DNA from: Burkholderiales bacterium UBA4615
GTDB taxonomy: Bacteria > Pseudomonadota > Gammaproteobacteria > Burkholderiales > Burkholderiaceae_E
Direction: 5' to 3'
Assembly: GCA_002386465.1 (NCBI GenBank)
Contig: DGIT01000074.1
Span: 774-35,211, forward strand
DNA: 34,438 bases
The translations under genes were made by a program, and so were the position numbers. Below, piece by piece: positions 15,820-24,263 of this stretch (the stretch's first letter is position 1; each line of letters starts with the position of its first letter). The notes under the pieces are model-generated. The model searched no databases and was not told the origin of the DNA. It saw only the letters and a program-made list of their open reading frames with translations.

Positions 15820-17069
15820 CCGGCAGGTCTGGCGGCGATGCCGTGCTGGTACTCAATGCCGGCTCATCCAGTTTGAAGTTCACGCTGTTCGATGCCGCGC
15901 AAGGCGCCCTCAGCGAGAGTCTGCGCGGTCAGGTGGAGGGGTTCGGCGCGGCCCTGCGATTCAAGGCCCGCTTCGCGGATGGTCGCCCGGAGGTCTCGAT
16001 CGATGGCGGGGTGCCGGGCATCGCTGCTGATCGGTTGCCTCGCCATGCGAGCGAGGCGCTCGATGGTGTGTGGCACTGGGTCGAGGCGCAATTGCAGGGC
16101 CGGCGACTGGTAGGTGTCGGACATCGGGTGGTGCATGGCGGCACCGTGTTCAGTGCCCCGGTCCGTGTAGATCGTTCTACGCTGGCTGCACTGCAGCAAC
16201 TGGTGTCGCTTGCGCCCCTGCACCAGCCTCACAACCTGGGGCCGATTGACCGATTGCTCACAGAGCAGCCCGCTTTGCCGCAGGTCGCCTGCTTCGACAC
16301 CGCTTTTCATCGGACGCAGCCGGTCGTGGCCGAGTTGTTCGCCCTGCCACGACAGTTTTACGACGAAGGCATCCGCCGCTACGGGTTCCACGGCTTGTCC
16401 TATGAGTTTGTTGCGTCCCGTCTGCAAGACTGCGCGCCACGCGCATTCGCCGGACGGACCGTCGTAGCCCATCTGGGCAACGGCGTCTCGATGTGTGCGT
16501 TGCACGCCGGTCGCAGTGTGGCCAGCACCATGGGATTCAGCGCCCTGGATGGATGCCCCATGGGCACGCGAACCGGCAGCCTCGACCCAGGCGTGGTGCT
16601 CCATCTGGCGCGTGAGCGAGGCATGTCTCTGGATGCGATCGAGGCCCTGCTCTACAAGCGCTCCGGTCTGCTCGGCTTATCGGGTCTATCGCATGACATG
16701 CGTGCACTTGAATCCAGCGATGCGCCTGGCGCAGCACTGGCCATCGAGTATTTCGTCTACCGGCTGGCCAGGGAAGTCGGATCGCTGGCGGTGGCCATGG
16801 GTGGTCTCGATGCTCTGGTGTTCACCGCAGGCATTGGTGAGAACAGCGCGCGCATTCGGGCAGCCGTGTGTGAGCAACTGGCCTGGCTGGGGTTGAGCCT
16901 GGATGCGCGTGCCAACACCCATGCCCAGGAGGCGGCAGGCTCCGGGGCAGCGGTTCGGATCAGCGCATCGGACAGCCTGATTGAGGCCTGGCGTGTGCCC
17001 ACCGATGAAGAACAGGTGATTGCCCGACACACGCTCACCGTGCTGGGGTCCGCGGCACGCACTCTCTGA
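15816..17069 (+). CDS. ackA: Acetate kinase
   Basis: A 417-residue ASKHA-fold kinase that turns acetyl phosphate plus ADP into acetate plus ATP. Motifs: NAGSSSLKF (14-22), HRVVHGG (103-109), CFDTAFH with catalytic Asp161 (159-165), GFHGLSYE, HLGNGVSMCA, GTRTGSLDPG and FTAGIGENS. Some positions differ from typical AckA (DGCPMGTRTGS in place of EGLMMGTRSGD), which could shift acyl preference. It overlaps the phosphate acyltransferase gene by ATGA. Together they provide substrate-level ATP or acetate uptake. It is convergent with the next gene, with only 12 bases between stops and no clear terminator. Confidence 0.95.
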   Translation: MTGRSGGDAVLVLNAGSSSLKFTLFDAAQGALSESLRGQVEGFGAALRFKARFADGRPEVSIDGGVPGIAADRLPRHASEALDGVWHWVEAQLQGRRLVGVGHRVVHGGTVFSAPVRVDRSTLAALQQLVSLAPLHQPHNLGPIDRLLTEQPALPQVACFDTAFHRTQPVVAELFALPRQFYDEGIRRYGFHGLSYEFVASRLQDCAPRAFAGRTVVAHLGNGVSMCALHAGRSVASTMGFSALDGCPMGTRTGSLDPGVVLHLARERGMSLDAIEALLYKRSGLLGLSGLSHDMRALESSDAPGAALAIEYFVYRLAREVGSLAVAMGGLDALVFTAGIGENSARIRAAVCEQLAWLGLSLDARANTHAQEAAGSGAAVRISASDSLIEAWRVPTDEEQVIARHTLTVLGSAARTL

Positions 17070-17081
17070 GCGCGCTGTCGG

Positions 17082-17516
17082 TCAGGGCCTGGCTAGGCGC
17101 CACGCGTTATTGAACCCGTCGCCAGTCCGGTCGCCTGGTTTTGCATCCTTGGTCCAGTAATAGAGCGGCTGGCCTTTATAGGCCCATTGCCGCGAGCCGC
17201 CTGGGCGTGGGATCAGACTCCAGTCGCCCCGGGCTCGAGCATCGCTTGCCGCAAGCAAGGGCGGCCAGCTGGTCGCGCATTGAGCAGTGCAGGCGCTGGT
17301 GCCGCTGCCTGCCGTGTCGCGATCAAACGTGTACAGGGTCATGCCGCCTGGGCCCACCAGCGCGCCATCGACCGCATTGGCCGCAGGAAGCGGTCCCTGG
17401 ATCCATTCGGCCACTGACGTGCAGCCGCCCAGTGCGAAGGCGAGCCACACGACAGACAGCACGGAGCGCCAGGACGCGAAGGCGGGGCGGGCGGGAAGGG
17501 CGCGGCGTGCAAACAT
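17082..17516 (-). CDS. COG4315-type lipoprotein (Yx(F/W/Y)xxD repeat family)
   Basis: A 144-residue predicted lipoprotein starting at 17516. The signal region VLSVVWLAFALGGC gives a lipobox Cys32. The body shows the family pattern: GGMTLYTFDRDTAGSGTSACTAQCATSWPPLLA, then WSLIPRPGGSRQWAYKGQPLYYWTKDAKPGDRTGDG, i.e. the Lipoprotein_15 (PF03640) repeat with paired Cys. The family is widespread and periplasmic or outer-membrane anchored; its function is unknown. It is divergent from the WYL regulator gene, 130 bases apart, with a perfect dyad between them. Confidence 0.85.
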   Translation of the reverse strand: MFARRALPARPAFASWRSVLSVVWLAFALGGCTSVAEWIQGPLPAANAVDGALVGPGGMTLYTFDRDTAGSGTSACTAQCATSWPPLLAASDARARGDWSLIPRPGGSRQWAYKGQPLYYWTKDAKPGDRTGDGFNNAWRLARP

Positions 17517-17549
17517 GGTCAGTGGCTCCGGAAGGGCGCATTGATGGAG

Positions 17550-17566
17550 CGTGCGATGCTCGCACG
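17550..17566. promoter_or_regulatory. Perfect inverted repeat, candidate operator
   Basis: CGTGCGA-TGC-TCGCACG, 7-base perfect arms with a 3-base centre, lies in the 130-base region between the lipoprotein gene (-) and the WYL regulator gene (+). It is 33 bases upstream of the lipoprotein ATG. Placement and symmetry fit a binding site for the adjacent regulator. No T-run follows, so it is not a terminator. Confidence 0.5.
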
Positions 17567-17646
17567 AATACCGCGCTGAACGAAGTGTCTGCACTGCGGC
17601 TTGATTGGCGGGGCAGTGCATCCCTGTGCATGGCATCATCGCCTGC

Positions 17647-18669
17647 ATGGATCGGACCGAACGCTTTTACCAGATCGATCAGCTGCTTCAATCCGGGCGA
17701 GCAGTCGGGATCGAGCGGTTTCTTGAGTTGCTTTCGGTATCGCGTGCGACCTTCAAGCGAGACCTCGAATACATGCGAGATCGCCTCAACGCTCCCATCG
17801 AATGGGACCGGTTCGAAGGTGGCTATCGGTATGCGCAGGCGGCAAGCGGCCCTGCTTTTGCCCTGCCAGGCCTATGGTTCAACGCGTCCGAGGCGCATGC
17901 GCTGCTGCTGATGCAGCAACTGCTCGCAGAACTGCAGCCTGGGCTGCTCGAGGCGCAGATTCGCCCGCTGCAGGCACGCTTGCGGGCTCTCCTTGGGAGC
18001 GCCGACCATAGCGCAGAGGAAGTCGAGCGACGGTTTCGGCTTGTCAGTGCCGCGCGTCGCACCCCCGCTGTACGGCACTTCGAGGCAGTCTCAACCGCTA
18101 CGCTGCGTCGCTGCCGTTTGCGACTGACGCACTATTCGCGCATGACCGGCGAGACCACCGAACGTACGGTTTCGCCGCAGCAAATGGTTTTTTATCGCGA
18201 CAACTGGTACCTCGTGGCCTGGTGCCACCTGCGCCGCGATGTACGCAGTTTCGCGATCGATGCGATCAGCGCTGCCGATTTGCTCGATGAGCCCGCGCGT
18301 GAAGTCGGTCGCACTGCACTCGCAGAGGTGATGGAAAGCGGCTACGGTATTTTTTCAGGCCGCGAAGTGAACTGGGCGACGCTGCGTTTTGCCCCGGAGC
18401 GTGCGCGCTGGGTGGCCGCGGAAACCTGGCATCCCCAGCAGCGGGGGCGCTTTGATGATGAACAGCATTGGATTCTGGAGCTGCCGTACAACGATCCACG
18501 CGAGCTGGTGCTGGAAGTCATGCGCCATGGCGCCTCGGTCGAGGTGCTGGCGCCCCAGCCGCTGCGCGACGCAGTCGTCCTTGAACTCGCGACGGCCAAT
18601 GCGCTGTATCAGCGCTCGCAGCCCCCCGCTCGCGCTCAGCAGCGCAAGCGTGCCGTGCGCACCGAGTAG
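17647..18669 (+). CDS. WYL-domain transcriptional regulator (YafY-like)
   Basis: A 340-residue DNA-binding regulator. An N-terminal winged HTH covers about residues 5-60 (IDQLLQSGRAVGIERFLELLSVSRATFKRDLEYMRDRL). The WYL domain follows from about 145, with the literal motif in NWYLVAWC (186-193) and a WCX-like C-terminal domain (about 225-325). The ATG at 17647 gives MDRTERFYQIDQLL, the expected family start. WYL domains sense ligands or nucleic acid in regulators of DNA damage, defence and metabolism. The divergent lipoprotein gene and the dyad at 17550 suggest local control or autoregulation. Its last 34 bases overlap the convergent glycosyltransferase gene. Confidence 0.9.
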   Translation: MDRTERFYQIDQLLQSGRAVGIERFLELLSVSRATFKRDLEYMRDRLNAPIEWDRFEGGYRYAQAASGPAFALPGLWFNASEAHALLLMQQLLAELQPGLLEAQIRPLQARLRALLGSADHSAEEVERRFRLVSAARRTPAVRHFEAVSTATLRRCRLRLTHYSRMTGETTERTVSPQQMVFYRDNWYLVAWCHLRRDVRSFAIDAISAADLLDEPAREVGRTALAEVMESGYGIFSGREVNWATLRFAPERARWVAAETWHPQQRGRFDDEQHWILELPYNDPRELVLEVMRHGASVEVLAPQPLRDAVVLELATANALYQRSQPPARAQQRKRAVRTE

Positions 18670-20135
18670 CTGGCCGCACGGTCCTTTCCGTAGCGCACCT
18701 GAAGACGTGGTCCGACAGCGGGCTCGCCCGGCACATCGGTGTCCAGCATGCAGCCTGTGGTTTCACGCACGCGGCTGAGCAGTGCATCGCCTGGCGGACC
18801 GGTCTCGGCTGATTCCCACAACAGCAGGGCGGACTGACCTGGCGCAGGCTGTGGCAGCCGCAGGGTGGCGTTGGCCGCATGCAGGTTGCTCTGTGGCAGA
18901 TGCAGTCGCAATGATCCGGCCAGGTAGTAATCGTCCGTGACAATGGTCTGAAGCGGCAAACCGGTTTGATGCAGCGCAGCTGCGATCTCCCCGATTGGGT
19001 GGTCCAGGCGTGTCATCTGGGTTTTGAATTTGGGTGGTGTGACGCGCCAGGCCTGGCCTGCCAGGGCAAGCAGTGCGGCAAGCGCTGCGGTACCCACGAA
19101 CAGTGAACGTCGGCGCGGCGTGAGTGAGCCGTGGGCAACGCAGGCGAAGAAACCGATCGGAAAGAGAAAGAGCAAAGGCTGTAGCCAGCGTTCGCGGATG
19201 CGGTCCAGGTCCATGCCGACCGCGACAGCCAGCAGCAGGACAGTCATCGTGCCCAGAAATACAGGATAGGGAAATACCGTTGGGACGGCCTGGTGTCCGG
19301 TCAGCAGACCCCGCCAGGCGCGCGAAAAGATCAGCAGGCAGACCAGCCATAAAGGGCTCAGGAAACTGGCGATCGTCACCAGGACCAGGCCGGCTGCATG
19401 CAGTGCGCCGGTGTGCCCGGTGGCATCAAGCTTGTCGCCCAGAGCGCCGGCGACAAACGGGTGCTGCTGCAGCCAGTGCAGATGAGGCGCGAGCAGCGCC
19501 AGCGCCACCACTGCACTGAGCAGGGTGCGCCAATCCAGCAGGCGAGTGCGCAGCGCTGGCCGGCTGGCCAGTGCTGCGCACAACGCAAAGAGGTACAGCG
19601 CGTAGTTGTACTTGCTCAGCATACCGGCCGCAGCGAGTGCGCCGCTGGCCAGGTACACCGTCAGGCGCGGGCGGTCGATTACTGACAGCAGCACGCGGAA
19701 CTGCCAGACGGCAATCGCGAGCGCCAGCAGCGAATGGGTGCGCTCGCGCTGGTTGTCCCACACGAACTCCAGAATCAGCAGCACCGAAACGCTGGCAAGC
19801 AGCGTGCGGGTGCGATCGCCGAATTCACGCCGGGCAATCAGGTGAAAGCCCACAAACACAATCAGTTGCAGGGCGTTACGCAGCAGCGCAAGCGAAGCGA
19901 CGCTTTCGCCGAGAACACGAAACAAGGCGGCTTGCAGCCATGTGTAGAGCGGCGGCTGGGGCGAGTAGCCCCACTGAAACCACCGCGCCATCAACATCTG
20001 CTCTGACTCATCCAAGGTCACATTGCCGGGCGCCTGCACCCGAATGGCCGCATGCACAGCGTAGTACACGCCCATCGCGAAGATGAGCGGCAGCAGGGCG
20101 GGGGAAGCCGTGGTCTGGGCGTTGGGTGCGGTCAT
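18636..20135 (-). CDS. GT39/ArnT-like membrane glycosyltransferase
   Basis: A 499-residue multispanning protein (about 11 membrane segments) of the PMT_2/GT39 type. The first periplasmic loop has LDESEQMLMARW (41-52), with the acidic pair Asp42-Glu43 in the place of the catalytic Asp of GT-C enzymes, then YSPQPPLYTW (58-67). This class moves sugars from polyprenyl-phosphate donors to lipids, glycans or proteins on the outer face of the inner membrane. The acceptor is unknown. The soluble C-terminal tail (about 340-499) holds the remainder. No Shine-Dalgarno is obvious at the ATG. The 3' end overlaps the WYL gene tail to tail by 34 bases. Confidence 0.85.
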   Translation of the reverse strand: MTAPNAQTTASPALLPLIFAMGVYYAVHAAIRVQAPGNVTLDESEQMLMARWFQWGYSPQPPLYTWLQAALFRVLGESVASLALLRNALQLIVFVGFHLIARREFGDRTRTLLASVSVLLILEFVWDNQRERTHSLLALAIAVWQFRVLLSVIDRPRLTVYLASGALAAAGMLSKYNYALYLFALCAALASRPALRTRLLDWRTLLSAVVALALLAPHLHWLQQHPFVAGALGDKLDATGHTGALHAAGLVLVTIASFLSPLWLVCLLIFSRAWRGLLTGHQAVPTVFPYPVFLGTMTVLLLAVAVGMDLDRIRERWLQPLLFLFPIGFFACVAHGSLTPRRRSLFVGTAALAALLALAGQAWRVTPPKFKTQMTRLDHPIGEIAAALHQTGLPLQTIVTDDYYLAGSLRLHLPQSNLHAANATLRLPQPAPGQSALLLWESAETGPPGDALLSRVRETTGCMLDTDVPGEPAVGPRLQVRYGKDRAASYSVRTARLRC

Positions 20136-20180
20136 GCCGTGGGCAGGCGGATCAGCCGGTCAGTTCAGACAACGCGAGGC

Positions 20181-20208
20181 GGCTCATGGCTGGCTCACGC
20201 TATGAGCC
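20181..20208. promoter_or_regulatory. Inverted repeat between glycosyltransferase gene and small ORF
   Basis: GGCTCAT (20181-20187) and ATGAGCC (20202-20208) are perfect 7-base arms separated by 14 bases. They lie in the 137-base divergent region between the glycosyltransferase gene (-) and the 79-codon gene (+). It could be an operator or an RNA hairpin; nothing else fixes its role. Confidence 0.35.
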
Positions 20209-20272
20209 ACTTCGGGAGGAGCATGCGTATCTGAGCGCTCTGAGTAGTTCACCATCGCCAAGGAGTCATGCC

Positions 20273-20512
20273 ATGTCATTCGTCACCGCACAGCCTCTTA
20301 CTTCCGCCCCTCGCAGGGTGGCGCATCGCGCCTCGGGTGTGTCCTGCCTTGCGCTGCTGGGGCAGATCATTGAGGGTTTGTTTTTGCCGGCACCGCTCAG
20401 CGCACCCAGCCATCCAGTTCAAAGCGCGGGGGCTGTGGCGCACGCCGGCTGGCAGTCGCTGGATACCCCCACCTACTTGCGTCGCGGTATTCACATTCCA
20501 GAACTCGACTGA
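20273..20512 (+). CDS. Small hypothetical protein (79 residues)
   Basis: An unrecognised 79-residue protein. AAGGAG lies 7 bases before the ATG at 20273, a strong ribosome site; the ATG at 20268 is too close to it. The frame is open further upstream, but the site decides the start. The product is basic at the front (APRRVAHRASG), has one short hydrophobic stretch (CLALLGQIIEGLFLPAPL) and ends TPTYLRRGIHIPELD. One amphipathic or membrane-associated helix is possible. It is convergent with the auxiliary lipoprotein gene, 11 bases apart. No function is suggested. Confidence 0.55.
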   Translation: MSFVTAQPLTSAPRRVAHRASGVSCLALLGQIIEGLFLPAPLSAPSHPVQSAGAVAHAGWQSLDTPTYLRRGIHIPELD

Positions 20513-20523
20513 CTCAGCCAAGA

Positions 20524-21222
20524 CTATTTTTGAACGCCCGCTGCAGTCTCTCGGGCCCAGGCGCCGAGGTCATCGAGCACAAGCGTGACCGCCCTATTGG
20601 CCGCAGCTGCAGCGCCTGCGGCATTGCGAGCCTCTACCGAAACGCTGCGCTCAAACGCCCGGCGCTGCATCAGCCTGCGCTGGCGCCAGTCAAGCAGTTC
20701 AGCGGTTACAGCCACCCGCACTGTGCCGGGCTGCTTCGAGTCGTCATGCGTCAGGTCATCAATTTTCAGGGTGAGCAGCAGATCGCCTCGCGCTCCGGCC
20801 ACGGTACTGACCACACTCTTCCAGGCAGGGTCCTGAGCCAGCCTGGCCTCGGACAACTGCACCAGGCTTCGCGCGGGGCGCTCACTCCAGTTGGCGAAGT
20901 GGTAATAGGCACGGCTCACACCATCCGGGCTGAAGACCATCCGCTCGCTGTCGAACAGTGTGGGGGTGGGGCCTGCCGCAATCATCAGGACCCGCGAAGT
21001 GCCTGTAGCCAGCGCCGGCGCCGCCGCGACGCTGCTGCCTGCGCTCGCTGTCGCAGGCGTGGAAGAGGGTGCGGGTGAGGAGGCAAGGTCACGCAGCACA
21101 AAGTACTCTGTACGAGGAGCACCGTTTTTCAGAGGGTTGCCGCAGGCCGACAGGCCGCCCACTACAGCCAAAGCGACTGCGCACAGCATCGCCCCTCGAA
21201 AGGTCAAGCGGGATGGGTTCAC
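20524..21222 (-). CDS. ABC-type transport auxiliary lipoprotein (MCE system)
   Basis: A 232-residue lipoprotein of the ABC_trans_aux (PF03886, PqiC-like) family. The start is GTG at 21222, overlapping the mlaD stop as GTGA. The signal sequence ends in lipobox LSAC (Cys27). The body has TEYFVLRDL, then SRVLMIAAGPTPTLFDSERMVF and AYYHFANWSERP, typical of the family, in which the lipoprotein sits at the outer membrane and helps an MCE transporter bridge the periplasm. A low-complexity Ala/Ser/Pro segment (about 48-75) links the N-terminus and the domain. It is the last gene of the mla-like operon. Confidence 0.87.
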   Translation of the reverse strand: MNPSRLTFRGAMLCAVALAVVGGLSACGNPLKNGAPRTEYFVLRDLASSPAPSSTPATASAGSSVAAAPALATGTSRVLMIAAGPTPTLFDSERMVFSPDGVSRAYYHFANWSERPARSLVQLSEARLAQDPAWKSVVSTVAGARGDLLLTLKIDDLTHDDSKQPGTVRVAVTAELLDWRQRRLMQRRAFERSVSVEARNAAGAAAAANRAVTLVLDDLGAWARETAAGVQK

Positions 21223-22223
21223 TGGCGCATCTCCTCACCGGGGCCCGCTTGCCCGCTGCTGGGGCCGAGCAGCGCAGCTTTGGGGTCTTGCAGACGGTCA
21301 AGGGCTCGGCTGATCAGGTCCATGCTTGTCCTCAGTTCCTGTGCGCTGACCCGCAGTTCATGCACCCCGATGTCGAGCGCATCATCGGTGCGCTGCGCCA
21401 CCTGGCCTACAGTACGGTCGAGCCCTGCGACAGACTGGGACAGGCTCGACTCCAACCGACTGGACGTCTCCTGGAAGCTTTTCAGGGCTGCACGGGCGTC
21501 TTCCAGCGTGCGCTCCGATTGTTGGCTGACAGGTTGCAGCGATTGCTGAAGGGCTGTCATGGTCGCGCCGAAAGTTTGGCTTGCCCGACGAATCTCTGCC
21601 ATGGTCTGCTGCGCACCTTTGCCTGACTGATCGAGCAGACTCAGTCGCGTGTTCATGCCCTGGCTGAGGTCACGCAGTGCGACCAGGGCCTCGGTGACGG
21701 CTTTCTGATTGCCCTCGCCGAGCAGTTGATTGATCCGCTCCAGCGCAGTGTCGGTCCGTTCCGCAAGCTTGTTCACTGAGTTGGCAATCTGATCCAGGTC
21801 TGACGTGCCTTCAGGAATGACCGGATAGCGCTCATTCGGTGGCGCATTGGTGAGCGGTGGGCCAGGCAGACCCGGCGTCTCCAGATTGATGCGCGCAATG
21901 CCGGTGACCAGGCTGCGTGTGACCACAGCCGTGGTGTTTTCGCTCACCGGGGTCGAGCGGCTGACCCGCAGCAGCACTGCTACGCGATTGATGTTGTCGC
22001 GCGAGATGTTGTAGGTCTCTACGCGTCCCACCTTGACGCCGCGCATGTTTACATCGCCGCCAGTCTGCAGGCCATCCAGTGACTGGCGCTCGAAATACAC
22101 CGTGAAGAATTGAAAATCCGATGAGCGCCCGCTGCTCGATAGCCAGACGAATGCGCCCACTGCAGCCACCAGAATGCCGAGCAGCACGCTGCCAATCAGT
22201 GTGTACCGGGCTTCAGGCTCCAT
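21219..22223 (-). CDS. mlaD: MCE-domain substrate-binding protein (MlaD type)
   Basis: A 334-residue protein with one N-terminal membrane helix (LIGSVLLGILVAAVGAFVWL, about 9-28), one MCE domain (about 38-117: FFTVYFERQSLDGLQTGGDV, MRGVKVGRVE), and a long helical/coiled-coil tail (about 140-315) rich in Gln, Ser and Thr heptads (TALERINQLL, ALKSFQETSSRLESSLSQSV). Canonical MlaD is about 180 residues; the long tail suggests a periplasm-spanning needle or tunnel as in PqiB/LetB-like or Mycobacterium Mce proteins. The start at 22223 gives MEPEARYTLIG; it overlaps the end of mlaF by 11 bases. Confidence 0.88.
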   Translation of the reverse strand: MEPEARYTLIGSVLLGILVAAVGAFVWLSSSGRSSDFQFFTVYFERQSLDGLQTGGDVNMRGVKVGRVETYNISRDNINRVAVLLRVSRSTPVSENTTAVVTRSLVTGIARINLETPGLPGPPLTNAPPNERYPVIPEGTSDLDQIANSVNKLAERTDTALERINQLLGEGNQKAVTEALVALRDLSQGMNTRLSLLDQSGKGAQQTMAEIRRASQTFGATMTALQQSLQPVSQQSERTLEDARAALKSFQETSSRLESSLSQSVAGLDRTVGQVAQRTDDALDIGVHELRVSAQELRTSMDLISRALDRLQDPKAALLGPSSGQAGPGEEMRQ

Positions 22224-23061
22224 CGCGGGCACTCGACTGGGGGTGGGGCGTGTTGGGGGGCGGGTCAGCGCTGACGGTGGCGCGCGACGAAAAGTAGGAT
22301 TGTATCCATGGGTCGTTGGTCTGCGTGATGGCCTGCAAACTGCCATCGGCAATGACCTTGCCCTGACCCAGCACGATGATCCTGCGCGCAATGCCGAACA
22401 GCGTGTCCAGGTCATGGGTGACCACGAGAACAGTAATGCCCAGATCACGATTCAAAAATTCCAGCAGCGCATCAAATGCGCGGGCAGTGATCGGATCCAG
22501 TCCCGAGGTGGGCTCATCCAGAAACAGGACCTCAGGCTCCAGGGCGATGGCACGCGCAATCGCCGCGCGCTTGCGCATGCCACCCGACAACTGGCTGGGC
22601 ATCTTTGAGCCTGCATCTGGCGGCAAGCCGGCCAGGGACAGGCGCAGCCGTACCAGTTCGTCGACCAGAGCCTCGGGCAGATCCAGATGCTCGCGAATTG
22701 GCGTGGCCACGTTATCGGCCACGCTCAATGAAGAAAACAGCGCGCCTTCCTGGAACATCATGCCGAAGCGACGGCGGGTGGCTGCCAGATCCTCCTGGGG
22801 CGCTTTCCAGACGTCCGTACCCAGCAGATGCACGCTGCCTGAATTGGGGCGCTGCAGCCCGACGATTTCACGCAGCAACACCGACTTTCCGGTGCCGCTG
22901 CCACCGATGAGCGCCACCAGATCACCCCGCCGGATCTGAAGGTCGAGCCCGTTATGCACGGTCTGGTTACCGAAGCGCGTGACGATACCCTGAAGATCAA
23001 TGATGACTTCGCGTTCGGTCTCATCCGGACCGCTCCAGGCCGAGTGTTCAGGGCGAACCAT
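22213..23061 (-). CDS. mlaF: ABC transporter ATP-binding protein (MlaF type)
   Basis: A 282-residue ATPase that powers the MCE lipid transporter. Walker A is GGSGTGKSVLL, the signature is LSGGMRKRAAIARAIAL, and Walker B is VLFLDEPTSGLDP, where the Met/Arg/Lys of the signature is characteristic of Mla/Mkl ATPases. The H-loop is VVTHDLDTLFGIARR. The ATG at 23061 overlaps the mlaE stop (ATGA), so the genes are coupled. A Pro/Ser-rich extension closes the protein. Confidence 0.93.
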   Translation of the reverse strand: MVRPEHSAWSGPDETEREVIIDLQGIVTRFGNQTVHNGLDLQIRRGDLVALIGGSGTGKSVLLREIVGLQRPNSGSVHLLGTDVWKAPQEDLAATRRRFGMMFQEGALFSSLSVADNVATPIREHLDLPEALVDELVRLRLSLAGLPPDAGSKMPSQLSGGMRKRAAIARAIALEPEVLFLDEPTSGLDPITARAFDALLEFLNRDLGITVLVVTHDLDTLFGIARRIIVLGQGKVIADGSLQAITQTNDPWIQSYFSSRATVSADPPPNTPHPQSSARDGA

Positions 23062-24203
23062 CACCAACCGAGCCTCTGACAAATGATGGCGAAAATCGCA
23101 TCGAGCACGATGACGGCGACGATGCCCTGCACCACGGTTGATGTGGTGTTGATTCCAATGGAGCGGGTGTCGCGGGCCACGTCCATACCCATCCGGCATC
23201 CAATGACCGCGATGACCAGCGCAAAGAAAGGCGCTTTGCCCAGGCCGATCAGGAAATGGCGCGGCGCGAGTGCCACATGCAGCCGTTCGATGAAGGCATG
23301 CGGATTCAGCTCAAGCATGTTTTGCGCAATCACCATGGCCCCGGCAATGCCTGCCACATCACCAATGAACACCAGCAATGGCAGCGTGATCATCAGTGCG
23401 AGGATGCGGGGTACCACCAGCACCTGTTCAGCCGACAGTCCCAGCGTGCGGATCGCGTCGGTCTCTTCAGTGAGCTTCATGGTGCCCAGTTGTGCGGTGA
23501 AGGCGGCTCCGCTGCGTCCCGCAACGATCGTGGCGACGATGAGCGGCGAGAATTCACGCGTCATGCCCAGCGCCACACCATCGACCACAAAGACATTGGC
23601 ACCGTATTGCTCGGCCTGCAGACCCAGCAGATAAGCGAACACCACACCGATCAGCGCGCTCACCAGAGCGACGACCGGGATGGCGCTCACGCCGGTCTGG
23701 CCGAGTTGAGATAGCAGTTCACGCCCTCGCAGCATGGCCGGGCGCATCGCGACACGGCCAAGCTCGGTCAGGCATAAGCCCAGGAATCGGACATGACCAA
23801 CCAACATCGTGCCGAGTTCGCTGGCTTGCTCACCAAAGCGAGCCATGGTGCCGAAGGGCTTGCGTCGCGTCGGCGCTGCGGTATCGGCTAGTCGCTCGCG
23901 CACGAGCTCGGCGATGCGCGCATGACGCGGATCAAAACCGCGCAGTGTGAGCTGCTGTGCATCAACGCCTGCGTGACGCAACGCCGACCAGAAGGTCAGG
24001 GCGCCGGCGGTGTCCAGCCCACTCAGTGCGCTGCCATCCACCACGCGCACCTGTTTCAGCCCTTGCGTCTTATCAGACAGGGCGCCACTTAGCGTCGCCA
24101 CTTGAGCGAGTCGCCATGAGCCTTCCAGAGCGAGCGACGCCTCGCCCTGCGCCAGGTCGATCTGGCAAGTGCCGGTGGGCGTGGCGCTGTGCAACGGATG
24201 CAT
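23061..24203 (-). CDS. mlaE: MlaE-type permease with N-terminal STAS-like domain
   Basis: A 380-residue protein. Residues about 10-105 resemble a STAS domain (IDLAQGEASLALEGSW, VVDGSALSGLDTAGAL, LTLRGFDPRHARIAELV), the role played by separate MlaB in E. coli. Residues about 125-380 are the MlaE permease with five or so membrane helices, including GVVFAYLLGLQAEQYGA, the coupling segment TAQLGTMKLTEETDAIRTLGL, and AFFALVIAVIGCRMGMDV-like stretches. It forms the inner-membrane core that moves phospholipids. It is first in the mlaE-mlaF-mlaD-lipoprotein set, 60 bases after the glutathione peroxidase stop. Confidence 0.92.
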   Translation of the reverse strand: MHPLHSATPTGTCQIDLAQGEASLALEGSWRLAQVATLSGALSDKTQGLKQVRVVDGSALSGLDTAGALTFWSALRHAGVDAQQLTLRGFDPRHARIAELVRERLADTAAPTRRKPFGTMARFGEQASELGTMLVGHVRFLGLCLTELGRVAMRPAMLRGRELLSQLGQTGVSAIPVVALVSALIGVVFAYLLGLQAEQYGANVFVVDGVALGMTREFSPLIVATIVAGRSGAAFTAQLGTMKLTEETDAIRTLGLSAEQVLVVPRILALMITLPLLVFIGDVAGIAGAMVIAQNMLELNPHAFIERLHVALAPRHFLIGLGKAPFFALVIAVIGCRMGMDVARDTRSIGINTTSTVVQGIVAVIVLDAIFAIICQRLGW

Positions 24204-24263
24204 GAGCGTGGACGGGTTGATCAGCCGGCAGTGCGGGCAGACCCGCCGGGTGTCGTTCGGGTA

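Noticed and set aside
24236..24249. Hairpin GCGGG/CCCGC between glutathione peroxidase and mlaE
   Set aside because: Five base pairs, no T-run on either strand; expected by chance at this GC content.
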